From the NCBI GenBank assembly GCA_005281725.1, contig SSBO01000012.1, forward strand, positions 20,473,060 to 20,537,059: a stretch of DNA of 64,000 bases, read 5' to 3'. Positions 35,309-47,931 of this stretch are shown here, in pieces. The position numbers were made by a program, and so were the translations under genes. The notes beneath the pieces were generated by a model that did not search any database, was not told the DNA's origin, and was given only the letters and a program-made list of their open reading frames with translations. Each line of letters opens with the position of its first letter. The stretch's first letter is position 1. This stretch comes from Wuchereria bancrofti. Taxonomy: Eukaryota; Nematoda; Chromadorea; Rhabditida; Onchocercidae.

Positions 35309-36650
35309 TCACGTGAACTTACTGCCGTTGTCCTCTTCCGAATGACATGGTCGCATGAAGTTATTGCTATAATCTTCTTTCAAATTTCAAGATTGCATCA
35401 TCACTTCAGTTTTTAAATTGTTAATTGAAAATGAGTTTATACCTTAATTGCAATTTCCACAAAATTTTGGCCTGATAGGCGCACATGTGAAGAGGCAAAT
35501 GCGAATCATTTATATCAACATTATCCATTAACTAGCACTGTTTATCACCTAATGTTATTTATTAGTTGAATATTAGTCATTATCTAATCATTATTCAAAA
35601 CCTGAATATTACTTAGTTTTCGTAACAGCAACAAAGTTATTTGGTAATGGATAAAAAACAGAACTGCGTGTTGACATGGCGAACGTCAAATGGATAATGT
35701 CGAATCGGAAATGACTTAACAGTGATGTGACTATAGATCAAATTGTGAAATGGTTCGATGTGTCAACTGTTGGACTCTCCTATGAATTTGTAAAATGGTA
35801 AGCCTAATCCTAAGTCGCCTATAAATTTGGATTTGGAATTTGGAAAAGAACATGTTATTTGGAAGAGAATAACAAAAGCAAGTTCACGCAATCCACATCA
35901 TTTGGAAGAGTGTAACAACAGTAAGTTATTGAAAAGCAAAAAATTCAGAGATTATGTAAATCATAACATTATTACCATCTACGAAGTGCCCAAATTGCCA
36001 AAAGGAAGAAAGGCAAACACTACAAAATATTAAATACACAATTCCAACAAAATAAATCGAGCTTAATTTAGGAGGCTTAACGACAGGGCTTAGGCTTAGG
36101 CTTGGGCTTACCATTCCACAAATTCATAGGTGGCTCAGGCTTAGGCTTAAGCTTACCATTCTACAAATTCATAGGAGAGTCCAACAGTTGACACATCGAA
36201 CCATTTCACAATTTGATCTATAGTCATATCACTGTTAAGTCATTTCCGATTCGACATTATCCATTTGACGTTCGCCATGTCAACACGCAGTTCTGTTTTT
36301 TATCCATTACCAAATAACTTTGTTGCTGTTACGAAAACTAAGTAATATTCAGGTTTTGAATAATGATTAGATAATGACTAATATTCAACTAATAAATAAC
36401 ATTAGGTGATAAACAGTGCTAGTTAATGGATAATGTTGATATAAATGATTCGCATTTGTCCCTTCACATGTGCGCCCATCAGGCCAAATTTCGTGAAAAT
36501 TGCAATTAAGATAAATGCATAAACTCATTTTCAATTAACAATTTAAAAACTGAAGTGATGATGTAATCATGAAATTTGGAAAAAGATTATAGCAATAACT
36601 TCACGCAATCATGTCATTCGAAAGAGAACAACGGCAGTAAGTTCATGTGG
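35309..36650. mobile_element. Long inverted-repeat (fold-back) element
   Basis: The left arm is about 35309-35830 and the right arm about 36068-36650. They are near-perfect reverse complements for roughly 500 bases, with a spacer of about 240. Matching landmarks are GTCAACTGTTGGACTCTCC (left) against its complement GGAGAGTCCAACAGTTGAC (right), and GTGTTGACATGGCGAACGTC against GACGTTCGCCATGTCAACAC. The outer ends and spacer carry copies of a 40-46 base unit built on TTTGGAAGAGAATAACA...AGTAAGTT. No transposase is encoded, so it is a non-autonomous fold-back or long-TIR DNA element. The exact ends and target duplication are unresolved. Confidence 0.8.
36086..36154 (+). repeat. Telomere-like TTAGGC units inside the fold-back element
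   Basis: GGCTTAGGCTTAGGCTTGGG at about 36087 and GGCTTAGGCTTAAGC at about 36137 are short runs of the nematode telomere hexamer. They lie in two copies of a unit of about 46 bases that ends CTTACCATTC.ACAAATTCATAGG. The other arm holds only one degenerate unit (near 35798-35825). Confidence 0.6.
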
Positions 36651-36689
36651 CCATGTCAATTGGAAGAGGACAACAACAAAAGGCTTACG

Positions 36690-36907
36690 TGGTCACGGCA
36701 TTTGGAAGAGATTGTTGAATTGCTAGAGCCTTTAACTGAGCGATGGGCATTGGAAAGGAATTGGGAATGTTCGGACCATCGGCTGAGGATGGAGGATTTA
36801 TCAGTGAGGCCATCTATGCTTAAAGGCTGTGAGCCTAATCTGTTGTTGATCCATAAGCTACTTCCAAAGCTTCGTTGAATCGTCTGTAGTTGCTGGTATC
36901 TGCGCAT
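36690..36907 (-). pseudogene. LINE-like reverse transcriptase relic
   Basis: The minus-strand frame contains LSIDGLTDKSSILSRWSEHS followed by QFLSN. It resembles the segment just before the RT palm in many endonuclease/RT retrotransposons (LL..DG..LTDK..IL.RW.EHF..LLN). Only this short piece is visible and the frame is lost towards the fold-back arm. Assignment to a particular LINE clade is not possible. Confidence 0.5.
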
Positions 36908-36958
36908 GATTGGATCTTTTTTTTTTGCTAGATTGTTCTAACCACTTGCCCTGTTATC

Positions 36959-39900
36959 ATTTTCGTTGGATCCTATACGTTGGGCCTCTTTCTCCGGTTA
37001 TGCGGTATCATATAATATGCAAATTTCAAAGATGTTTGAAATTTTCTTGGATTAAAAATGAATTTTGATGGATCTTTGATGTAAAAGTGATGGATCCATT
37101 TAACTGGCGCATTCTTCACAGTTGTCATGCATAATTTGTTACAACAAGAAATGTCGTAAGTGCGTCATTTACGTGTTTTCAACAGAAGTGCGTCATTTAC
37201 GTGTTTAGATGAAAAAGATACTACCAAAAAACAGAAAACGATATGCAATGCATATAGAAAGGGCGAACTGACGATGCATTCGACATTATACTAAGCAATC
37301 AGTCCTTCTGTTCTATTTCAAACTGTTTGTTCTTGAATTTTTTAGAAAACTATTTCTTCTTCAAATTTCTTTTTTGCAGATACTTTTCTTAATTTCAATT
37401 GTGTTTTAATAAATTATCATTTTAAAAACCATCAATTACCACTGTCTTTCACATGTAGAATTGACTTTAGAAATATCTGATAAGGTGCAGTCAGTGTCTT
37501 GTTACTCTGTGTGACTGATATCGTATGTGTTATCATCAGTAATACTCATTAGATATTTCTTTCCTTCTGTTTCTTTTTTCATCGCTTCTATTTGTCATTT
37601 TAATTTGTATTAACTTTTTACAAACTTTTAAGTAAATATGTTTTTTACTTTTGTCTGCTAAATGGTTCTTGTCTAAAATTAAAAAGTTGCTCTGTAGCTA
37701 AGAGCAAAGGTCAGTTTTTGTATTTCATATACTCTTTATATTAAATATATCGATCATTCATCGTTATCACAAATTCCTCACACGATTATCTAATAATATC
37801 GTGCACAACCACTTATTTATCATTCATTAAAATCAATGTGATTTGAAAATAAAGGTTTATTAATTTTGTTATGCACCATAAATGGCTTTTTAATTGAACC
37901 AGCAAGAATTTCAACCCTTCCTGAAAAGACATCACACTTTTATTTTTTTGCGATCATCCCCTTAGCATTTTTGACGTAACATCGCCTCTTTTTTATTATT
38001 TTATTTTGTGGGCATTGTAAATATATAGTCTGTAACATATGGGTAATTTCCTCCTTACTTTATTTCTTACTGTAAGCTCTTTTTTCCAATATATAAAAAT
38101 GAAACTTTAAATACGATAAACCTGTAAATCATAATGCAAACCGCGTCATTTGCTGTTCTATTTTCATCAGATACTGTTTATTTACAGACTTATTTCACAT
38201 ATAATCATCTTACAGTCCCTTCTCTTCTGCCGTGTCATTTAGTATATTTAGCATTTTGTCGCAGCAATAAACTGAAATACATTTCTAACGTCCAAATATT
38301 TTCTGGTTTATACACAAATGAATGAATCCTTCATTGGCTATGGATCCTAGACAACTGTCAAATGATATCAATGAAAAATTCTGCAGCATCGATGAAGAGC
38401 GACAAGTTGTAGCAACAACGACGGATAGTTTCAGTAAAAGTGTAGTGCCGAAAGTTCTATCGAGAAGTTACGAAAATCTGCAATGGATTATTGAGAAAAC
38501 GCAATTTGCACCTCACAGTCTTCGAGTTAGAAATGATCGGTATTTATTTCTTTGCATCGCTGTTTTTGAAAAAAATTAAATAATTTCATTTGATGTGATA
38601 AGATTATTGTTAAATAGATTAGCACATTTTATTACTAATTTCATTTCATACCTATTCATAAATAGGTAACTAATGGGAATAATCGTAGAAGTTTGTATAA
38701 TTTTCCATTCTGATCTTAATCAGTACTATCAATTTTATCTGTTTGATATTCAATATCAAAGATATGTTAGTACTACTTTGCATAATTACTTCATTGATTC
38801 TCACAATCTTTTTCTCTCTCTCTCTGTGTTGCACTTCTTTTGTTCAGCCTTACTAATACACCACAGTAAAACATTTGAATCTTAAATGAGCAATCATTTA
38901 ATTCAAAATAATATCAGAAATATAATGCATAAACAAACAAATAGATTATTAAAAACTTGTCGATGAAATCTATTCTAATTTTTGTTTTATCGTTATTGAT
39001 TTGATCTCTACATTGATTATAATTTGAAATACGAAATACGACTGTATTTTGAAGTGTGTCAAATATAAATTAACAAAAGGACGATAACATTCAGAATACT
39101 GCTGATGTCGTCGTGGCATCAGAATGAAACTTTACAAAATGAATTATTGAGAATTCAAGAGATTCAAAAGATGCAATTTCAAAAGAACTAAAATTCATAT
39201 TTACATTCATTAATGATAAGAAGGAAGTTTTTCAATTAGAAACGAAAATTATTTTTCATTTGTTTTCTCAATGCTTAGACATTTATGATTTGCAAAAAAA
39301 TTTTCACTCCAGAAAGGTTTTCATAAAATATAATTTTTGCTTATGCACTGTTTTTCAAAACAGCAACATAGGGAAAGAGTAAAGGAATAGTTATGAGCAA
39401 TAGGGAAAAGTAGCAGGTTATGGGCAATAACAAGTTTATAACAAGTATACCGGTCGTTTTTTCTTTTGCACTCTTCGTTTCTGGACTATTTCATACCTTT
39501 ATAAATACCTGGCGTCCTTCCTCATCGATGTACTCATAATCCTCATAGAGGTATGCACACCTGTTGTCAACTATGAAATGTATATTGTTATTTCTTCAAT
39601 TATTGTTACAAATCATCAAGAAAAACCTTTCAGTTGATTATTAGAATTGTGATTATTAAAATATTTCATGCTGATAAAATAAATTCAAAAACATTTGAAA
39701 ACTGATAAATTATATGATAGTGGCAGTACTTCAAGGAAATACTGGATATAAATTCAAATCATAATGTTTCAGGCCAACTACAGCACCACCGTTTATGCCA
39801 GCTGAACAAATAGCAAGTGAATTCGGTAAATTAACTATCCCACATGTTACTCGTGCTTCATTCAAATCTCACGGAAATTATGGAAGTATCCGTGTGATAT

Positions 39901-42900
39901 TACAAGATGAAAAACTACAAGAAAAATCAGTTGATAATGAAAATGAGAGGTTTAAATCCATTCGGATTTTTCATTTTGGAACTTATAGCAGGGAAAGACT
40001 AGTAAACTAACTCAAATTTCCAAGGCAGACGTTATTCAAAATATATAATACTATATTAATCATCGAATTAAATGTAAACTTAAAACCAAACTGAAAATAG
40101 AACATGAAAGAGAAATATATTTTCTATCGTTTAAAGTGATTTTTAAAGGCAAAATATCAAAAACATGAATTTTGGCAAATTTATTTTCAAATATATTTGA
40201 CTTCTAACTAAAAAAAAAGACACTGAGAAGACATAAATTCAATTTAAGATCTACGTTTCAAATCATCATTTTCAGTTTGGATGAAGGAATTACTAAATGC
40301 AAAGACTATAGCAATAGCAATGACAATAATTATCTACCGAATTGCCAAATTGCTACATCTGCCAAATTACTGTCACTTACCGCCAAAGAGTGGGTGACAA
40401 TTTGTACGCTGTCAATTGCAAATCTCGCTGGTACCAGTGCATACAGCTGCATTGCACCTTTTTATTCATATGAAGTCGACTATATGTTTCTTAAAGATGA
40501 AAACATTAAAATAATTAGATATCATTATAGGTTTATGTAAACTATAAAGTTTTTATTTTTGTAAAGATAAGTCTTTATTGTAAATAAAATCTGTTATTTT
40601 CATGGTAGATAATTCAACTAGGTCACTTTAAAAAAAGTTGAAAAATCACAAATCGATAATCCGAATTTCAGGCGAAAATTAAAGGTTTAAGAAGTTTCGA
40701 GATAGGTGTAGTATTTGGTGTTTTCGAGCTAATAATGTTTTTTATTGCACCTATATTCGGCAAATATGTTCGTTTAATTTAAATTTTTAATTTAGAGCCA
40801 TTTTGCAAGAAGATGTGCTGACCGTAGCTTAGCTAGTAATTCAGTTTTACAGATAGAAAAAATCTTTCTGAAGACTTTTTCCAAATGGAAGTATTAATGG
40901 CAACTTAGCTAATAAACCCTTTAGCAAATTCTTTTTTCACAAGCGGGTGAAAAATATGAAAATTTTAGATGGTTTCAATCGGTTCAAAAAAGATGTTTGT
41001 TTCTGGGATCGGAGTTACTGGTATCACTGTTGTGCTCTTCGGGTACGTTCATCTATTTTAAGTATTACTCTTTTAAAAAAAGTGCAAAGTAATGATTTAA
41101 ATCATTAGAGCGTTTATTATGTCATTTCCAGATTCTTGAATTACATTGAATCGTCGTCTTTATTTTTCTGGTCCTCGATCGGTCTTCGAATATTGGAAGC
41201 TATTGGTGACGCAGCTTTTGTCACTTCATCATTTGTAATCGGTGTTAAATGCTTCCCAGGACGAATTGCAATTGTTGTAGTACGAATTTCATTGTTTGGT
41301 TTATTTTGAAATTAGCATCTCTGACACTTAAATTTTGAAACACCAAAGAAAAAACGTGACTTTTGATAATTTGTTATACATTTTCAACAATTTGGCAGAA
41401 TTGATCGCTTTCTAAATAGTAGCCACTCCAATTATAAATGGATAGTAGAATAAAATAGTCGTAAATAAATAAAAATCAAATATATGATTTATCGATATCT
41501 TATATGATATGACTGATATGTCAAGCACTCATTCATTCGACCAGCGGAGTTTTCCGATTTAAAATGATTGAATTGATCCAACTTTCGTAAATATCCATAG
41601 AAATTTCGCTTAATTTTTAAGGGTGTGTTGGAAACATTCGTTGGTCTTGGCAGTACCGCAGGTCCTTTACTTGGTGGTATACTGTATGAAATTGGTGGTT
41701 TCAAGTTGCCATTCATTGTTCTGGGAATTATTTTACTCTTTCTTGGATTACTAGCATATTTTTTGGTTGAAAATATGGATGGTATAACATTTTTTTGCTA
41801 TCATTCAATTAAAATTTATAGTTAAATAAATTAAAATTGAATGAATGTATTCCATTAATAGAGCCATCATATTTTATAGATGACATAGTAATGGACGGTA
41901 AAGGTATGTTAGGTATGTTGAAGATACCACTATTATGGATTATGATTCATGCAGTGGTTATGTGCGCAATATCATTGTCTTTTCTCGATCCAACTTTAGC
42001 AGATCATTTAGCATCGGTATGTCTTTCTTCAGAATTGTTGAAAGACAAATACAAATTCATTACTTTCTTTTGTAATATCTGAATTCTTCTAATTGTCTGT
42101 CATATTTTTTCAATTAGATAACTTATCAGTTTTTTCTATCAAAGATCAGTCTAATATATGTACGTCTTTGAGTAGCACATATGAACTTGACAAAACTAAT
42201 ACTTTTTCTTTTCAAATTACAGTTCAAACTTTCGCCATCCATTATTGGCCTAATGTTCTTACTATCTGGTGGAATTTATACGATAACAGCACCTTTCTGG
42301 AGCATAATTATCGATAAATTTAACTGCAGCAAGGCAATTATAATGTTTGGCATTATGACAGTAGTGATTAGTATGATAATCATTGGTCCATCACCTTTTC
42401 TGAATGCCGAGAAGTAAGTGTTCACTATAAATAATGCATTTTCTTGAAGTTCGAGACATGGGCAGGTAAACATCAATTAGATTACAATTTTATTATATCT
42501 CTAATTCTAAGACTAATTTGATGCTTGAAATAACGATTTATTCAAATTATTGCTCTTATATTCATTTAGTAATTGCTTTATTTACAAATAATAAATGTCT
42601 TTCTACGTCATTTTGCCATTATTACAAGCTAACTCGGATATCTTTTATTTGAAAATTCTGAAAATGGGGAAATTGCTATATATCATAAAATGTTTTGTTT
42701 TCTTTCAAAAGATTTGGCTTATTTCATATTAGTACAATTTTATGTCTTGCAGAAACTTAGGATGGATAGAAGTTGCATTAGGTATACTTGGTCTTGCTAC
42801 TAGTGCTTTATATATTCCGACTTTTCAAATATCCATTGATACACTATGGTAATTTATCATTTCAATTAAAGAAAGTTTGAATGAACTTTACAAATTTTAG

Positions 42901-43655
42901 TTCTATCGTCAAATTAACATATTAATAAATAGGAACAAAGTTTTTCAAATTTATTCTGATTGTCGAATTTTTTGGATCAGTTATAGCTTGAGTGCTAAAT
43001 ACACGCATATTTCGGCTTTAAGGATATTTTCGATTTCTAATTTAAATTTCAAAAATGTTTTCAGTGTAAAAACTTCATTACAGCGAATACGGGTACGGTA
43101 AATCGTTGCAAACGTATGGCTGTATATCAGGTTTATTTCAGTCTGCCTATTCCTTCGGGTAGGTAAATTGTACTACATATTTTTGATAAGAAATGATGAA
43201 AATGTCTCTTCTTAACTAAACCTCCTTTTCAGATCATTTTTTGGACCAACAGTTGGCGGTCTTTGTGTCCAGTGGATTGGTTTTCCGTGGACAACAACTA
43301 TCATAGCTTTATTAAATATTGTCTTTGTTAGTTTTTCTTTAAATTTCTACATAATGAAGATGACTTTTAACAGGAATTGGTTATCAAATAACGAAGTGTG
43401 TTACTTAGTGATTTGACCTTTTCTAATTTCAAAAATTCAAACTTTACAATTCCAGATGATTGCAATTCTATGTTTCTATGCACTATATGGTTGGTTCGGG
43501 TTTTGCAGTCAACAGAAGTCCAAGCACAATCACTAATTTCATCTTTCCGTTTGTCACAAATTTTACCATATATTTTAACAAAATGTTTATGTTTTTGTCA
43601 ATTTATAACTCCACAATCTTTCTTTCATTTTGCCTTCTTATAAATGAATTAACTA
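36959..43655. repeat. Segmental duplication, copy B
   Basis: This unit pairs with 17900-25685. Compared with copy A it has extra segments at about 37150-37376 (including two copies of GTGCGTCATTTACGTG) and 37519-37657, and it lacks much of the sequence before the gene. High identity resumes at 38309, a dozen bases before the transporter ATG, and ends at 43655. The region upstream of 38309 is only loosely similar to its counterpart, so the two genes have different promoters. Confidence 0.9.
38322..43536 (+). CDS. SLC18B1-like MFS transporter, copy B
   Basis: The thirteen exons are 38322-38539, 39773-39949, 40276-40474, 40672-40767, 40969-41042, 41132-41279, 41622-41781, 41862-42016, 42223-42413, 42753-42848, 43084-43158, 43233-43326 and 43456-43536. 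They give 587 residues. Exon 1 encodes the same protein as copy A. In exon 2, 38 of 59 aligned residues match. Exon 3 is longer by five codons and diverged in its polar part, although TM1 (WVTICTLSIANLAGTSAYSC) is close. Exons 4-13 are identical except for one Leu to Ile change in the TM2/motif-A region. The frame is open throughout, so both copies could make a protein. The leader before TM1 is about 170 residues and differs most between copies, so any difference in sorting or regulation would lie there. Role as for copy A: a proton-coupled vesicular amine-type carrier by family; substrate unknown. Confidence 0.88.
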
Positions 43656-46509
43656 ATAATATTGACAAAACATAGTGCTACATCCTAAAGTCACATAAAT
43701 TTAGCCATGCGAACAAATGCGAAGTATATTTTGTATATACAAGTAAACCTGAAAAATATCAATGTTTTGGTAACCGAGGGGGAATGGAAAAGTAGTCTAT
43801 TTCAATTTTTGATTAGAATTATTTAATTGCCCAAGCATCTATGTTTATTAACAAACATAAAAACGTATAGAAACAAATGTAAATGTTAACGATAAACTTT
43901 GAAGTACGAATAAAAAACGAAGTAGAAGATACCCAATTCAAAAAATCAAAAAAAGAATAACGTAACCGCCAAGAAACATGCATGCAATATTGAAGACAAA
44001 TGCGTAACTACGGTTTTATTAATCTTAAAATCAAATAAGAAAAAATTTCTCACAGTAATAATGGAAGCATTTGAGGATGTATGGAAAACGACGGATTAAT
44101 TATGAACTGATAAAGTGATATAATCTGGTATTCAAATTTTCCTTTTTTTTAAATTCAAATAAAGTGAAGGAATATTTGCTCAAACAAAATTTTATCTTGA
44201 ATCTACTAGATATGGTCATTGCTAGTACTAGTTGCAATTTTACAAATGTAACACGCAATTTTAGATTTTATAATTTAATTTACCGGTTTAAGCTGATGCA
44301 AAGAGACAATTGTAATATCAGTATAATCCGGCAATGAAATCAAATTCATCCATTTCCGTGTCGTGTTTCAAACGAAATAGAAACAATTGCATATAGAAAC
44401 TAATCTGGGAAATTTGTTATCAGCTTCTTTCTGATTTTGTTAAGCAGTTGCCATAGACATTGACTTCTTTTAGAAATTGCCTTCTTTTGGAAATGAAGAT
44501 CATATATCTTTTAGATAATTGAAGTGATCTTTGATAAGTGAGGAGGAAATTAAATCGGTTGGCGAACGATTATGCCAGCTGCTGTTGAATTATAATTCAA
44601 AAATGAGTCTTCAACTAAATATTTGAAACTGATGTGTTAATACAAATGCTTGAATGAAGGATTTCCATAATTTAGAATTTTCGCGTTTTTTTCTTTTTCT
44701 TTGTATTTAAAAAGAAAAAAGATTCCATAAAATTTACAAATAGTATTTTTATTAATTTTCTACACCTAATTATTTTTTTCTGCGTAAATTGGAATAAGAA
44801 AAAACACAAATATATTCGATAGATAAAAAATAACCGATCAACTTATTAGTATTCGAATTTGGTACTAATCGAAAAATTTTTTTGTTAATAGAAGTAATAC
44901 ACTTTTTTTCTTCGTTGTACGATTTTGAAAACTTTTGAATTCATAGAAGTGGACAGTACTAAAATTGAAATTAACATGCAAGTATTTGATCAATACAAAT
45001 AAAAGAAGTATTTTGAACTTCTGAAAACTTCCAAAGGTGACAGAAAGTTATTGGTCTCTTTTTGCTCACTAATGCGGACTAGCAATGAGCGCTCCTGGAT
45101 TAATCTCCGGAAATCTAAGAATGATGCTAATAAAATCAGATAAATCATTTCAACTTAATCTTCCTAATAAATCATAGCTAACATTTTTCTTTCTTTTTTT
45201 TTTCCAGTCATCATATGTACCATTTTCATGAAATTGAAGATAATGTGTAGATATTTGTAAGTATAAGTAGAAGCTAACATTTAAAATTAACTAGAACAAA
45301 CGTTCACCTCATTTAATTCACAGTTTTTTTCCGTCAGGAAAATTGTTATTAATAAGACTCATTAAATTTTAACTGTTTTGAATAAAAGTGAAATATGATT
45401 ACATTCTGCCCTTCATTTAGAACAGTTTAAGCTTCAGCGGATCTTATCAGTACCCATTATCACTACTACATTTTCATTGTCTTAACATCCTCTATAGTAT
45501 ATCTTTCACTCTTGTCGATCATATGCTTCTTAAACAGAGCAGATAAACAGGCGTAACAATTAAGAATAATTAAATCTCATCATCAATAGTATCGATTACA
45601 ACTTTTTAGTGAATTAATTCTTCATTTGATATTTTGTGTTGTGTTGTACTTTTTTATGTGCGCTGTAAAACTTTTTATAATAGTTTGCCACAGATAATTA
45701 AGATAATTAGAAAACTATCCGAGAAATTATTATGTTAAATAGCCGAACAAAGTGGATATAGGCTGAACGTATTTTAAAATTAAATGAAAGTTTAAAATTG
45801 AATAAAATCTTCAAGCTCATTCTAAACATTAAAGCAATAGTTTTTCGGTATAACATTTTATAAAAAGTAATTTTTCTTAACTACTTCTGTAAAGCTGAGC
45901 GATAGCTATTACTTCATCACTGCTAGTCGAATTCAGTGATTATTGCAGCCTCTTTTATTAATTCCAATGGTATTGTTACTCTCGAATTTGATATGTTAAT
46001 TAAATTAATTTATCAGCAATGTCATAATTATGAGTATGATGAAAGGAAGAAGTAATAAGTATTCGAAATGTCATCTGCTCATAAGTGACATTTCTTTTTT
46101 GTTTGTTTCTTTGCTTATCAATCTTCTTCAAATTTTCACACCAATTCATTGATAAAACTAGCAAGGAAAAGTTTACTTGTTGTATGATTACTACAAAGTA
46201 ATGTATAAAAAGAAAAAAATCGTTTTATTCTCAAATGCTTGAAAACTTAAAAATTTTGAGCAAAATAATTCTGCAATGTTCACTTTCAGCTTCTTTTTCA
46301 TTGTTGAATTTTAACAGAATGCCTAAGATTGTTGTCCTCCTCATTGCGCTTAGTGAGATGGAACAGTTGCAATACAAGATTTTCGAGCAGATGCTTACAA
46401 GGAGGTGTAAGTAGTTAGCAGTTCAGAAGAAGAAGAAGAAGAGGAAGAGGAAGAGGAAAAAGTTTGTAGAAATATTTGTAGCATTTGATTGACCCGATCG
46501 TTCATTCTT

Positions 46510-46512
<3 letters not shown>

Positions 46513-46542
<30 letters not shown>
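46513..46542. repeat. (CT)n microsatellite
   Basis: About 15 CT dinucleotides, preceded about 55 bases earlier by a GAA/GGA purine tract. Confidence 0.9.
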
Positions 46543-46547
<5 letters not shown>

Positions 46548-47891
46548 ATTCCCTTAAAACTTTCTCCTACAAATGAGCTATCACAAAAAGTTAGTCGTTT
46601 CCACTTCCATCATTTTATCCATCATCAATCCCTTCCCAATAATCGATTATCCACATCACATAAGTTCCTAATTTCCTGTCCTTTCAAGTGTTTATTCTCT
46701 TTAAATATTACCAGTGATAATGCTACTATCTATATATCTATTTTAAACTAAAATTCAACAATCAACAGATACTATTTGAACTTATTAACTGAAAATTACT
46801 GTTTATTTGATTTTGGTCAAAGTTTAAATTCAAAAAACAGTGTTAAATGAAAAAGCGAATATGGAAGAACAATATTTTCAGTTTATGTTGATTACTGTGT
46901 CTTGTTTAACAGTCTTCAAAATGTTATCACATTTAATTGTTTTCTAAACTATCATTCATTGAATCCTTTTAACAGTATTTTTTGAAAAAGATTGAAATTT
47001 TTCATAAATTTCTGACAACTAGTTAGAAAGCAGAAATGCAGGGACAGAAACAAAAATTAATTTAAGTGAAGAAAGATTGCACAAAATGGAATTTATTACG
47101 AATCATTCGCAAAACATCTAGTCCCGAATGATCGAACATATTAGTCTATTTGAATTTATATTTTTCTCTCATTTGATAGAATTTTATTTATGCAAAAATA
47201 TTTTATAATTGGGTAAGTCATAAGTAACATTTTATTGTTCAAACATTTAACATTTGATCATACTTGAAAGTGTTTAACGATATTTTATGTAGATTACTGA
47301 TTTTAATTATGAGAAATTTTGATTATCTTATTTCAATTTCTTATGCCTTAAGAGCGGCTTTTTTTACAATAAAGATATTGGGCAAAGAGTTAGATTAGCT
47401 ATACCTTAAATTCTTTCCACTTTTTTTCTTTTTGCAAACTTTTAAGTTAATTTTAACAAAGTCAACATAATTCAATTTATTCTCTAATTTCTTTTTTTCT
47501 CTTTTCTTTTGTAACTATTTCTTCTTTCAATGCTAAAAAACAAATTACACTTACAAGAGAAATTATACCCAACACCTCTTCGTTCCAGGTGAGAAATGTT
47601 TGACAATTTCATAACTATCATTTAATTATCTTTCAATCATCAATTCCGTCTTCATTCTTCGAGTATGAAATTAAATGTCAAGATTTCATCCTCCCTTCTT
47701 GTACTATTTGTCAGGAGGGAAACAAAGAAGCTTTAATTATCATAGTGAATTAACAATCTGTCAATCGTTAGAAAAGCAAACTGAGTGATAAAATATTATG
47801 TGCAACAAATTCAGTTGGCAAAAATTGTTTCAAATTTCATGAGATGGAATTTACAAAATTTTAGAAATTTTTTAGTTTTCCTCTTAAGAGG

Positions 47892-47931
47892 AAACAAAAT
47901 TAAGAGGAAAAATTTCCTCTTAATTTTGTTT
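47892..47931. repeat. Perfect 19-bp-arm hairpin with nested palindrome
   Basis: AAACAAAATTAAGAGGAAA (47892-47910), a two-base spacer and its exact complement (47913-47931). The palindrome CCTCTTAAGAGG directly upstream overlaps the left arm in sequence theme. Confidence 0.7.

Noticed and set aside
36576..36878. 100-codon plus-strand frame in the fold-back right arm
   Set aside because: It is a translation of repeated TTGGAAGAG units plus the reverse strand of the LINE relic.
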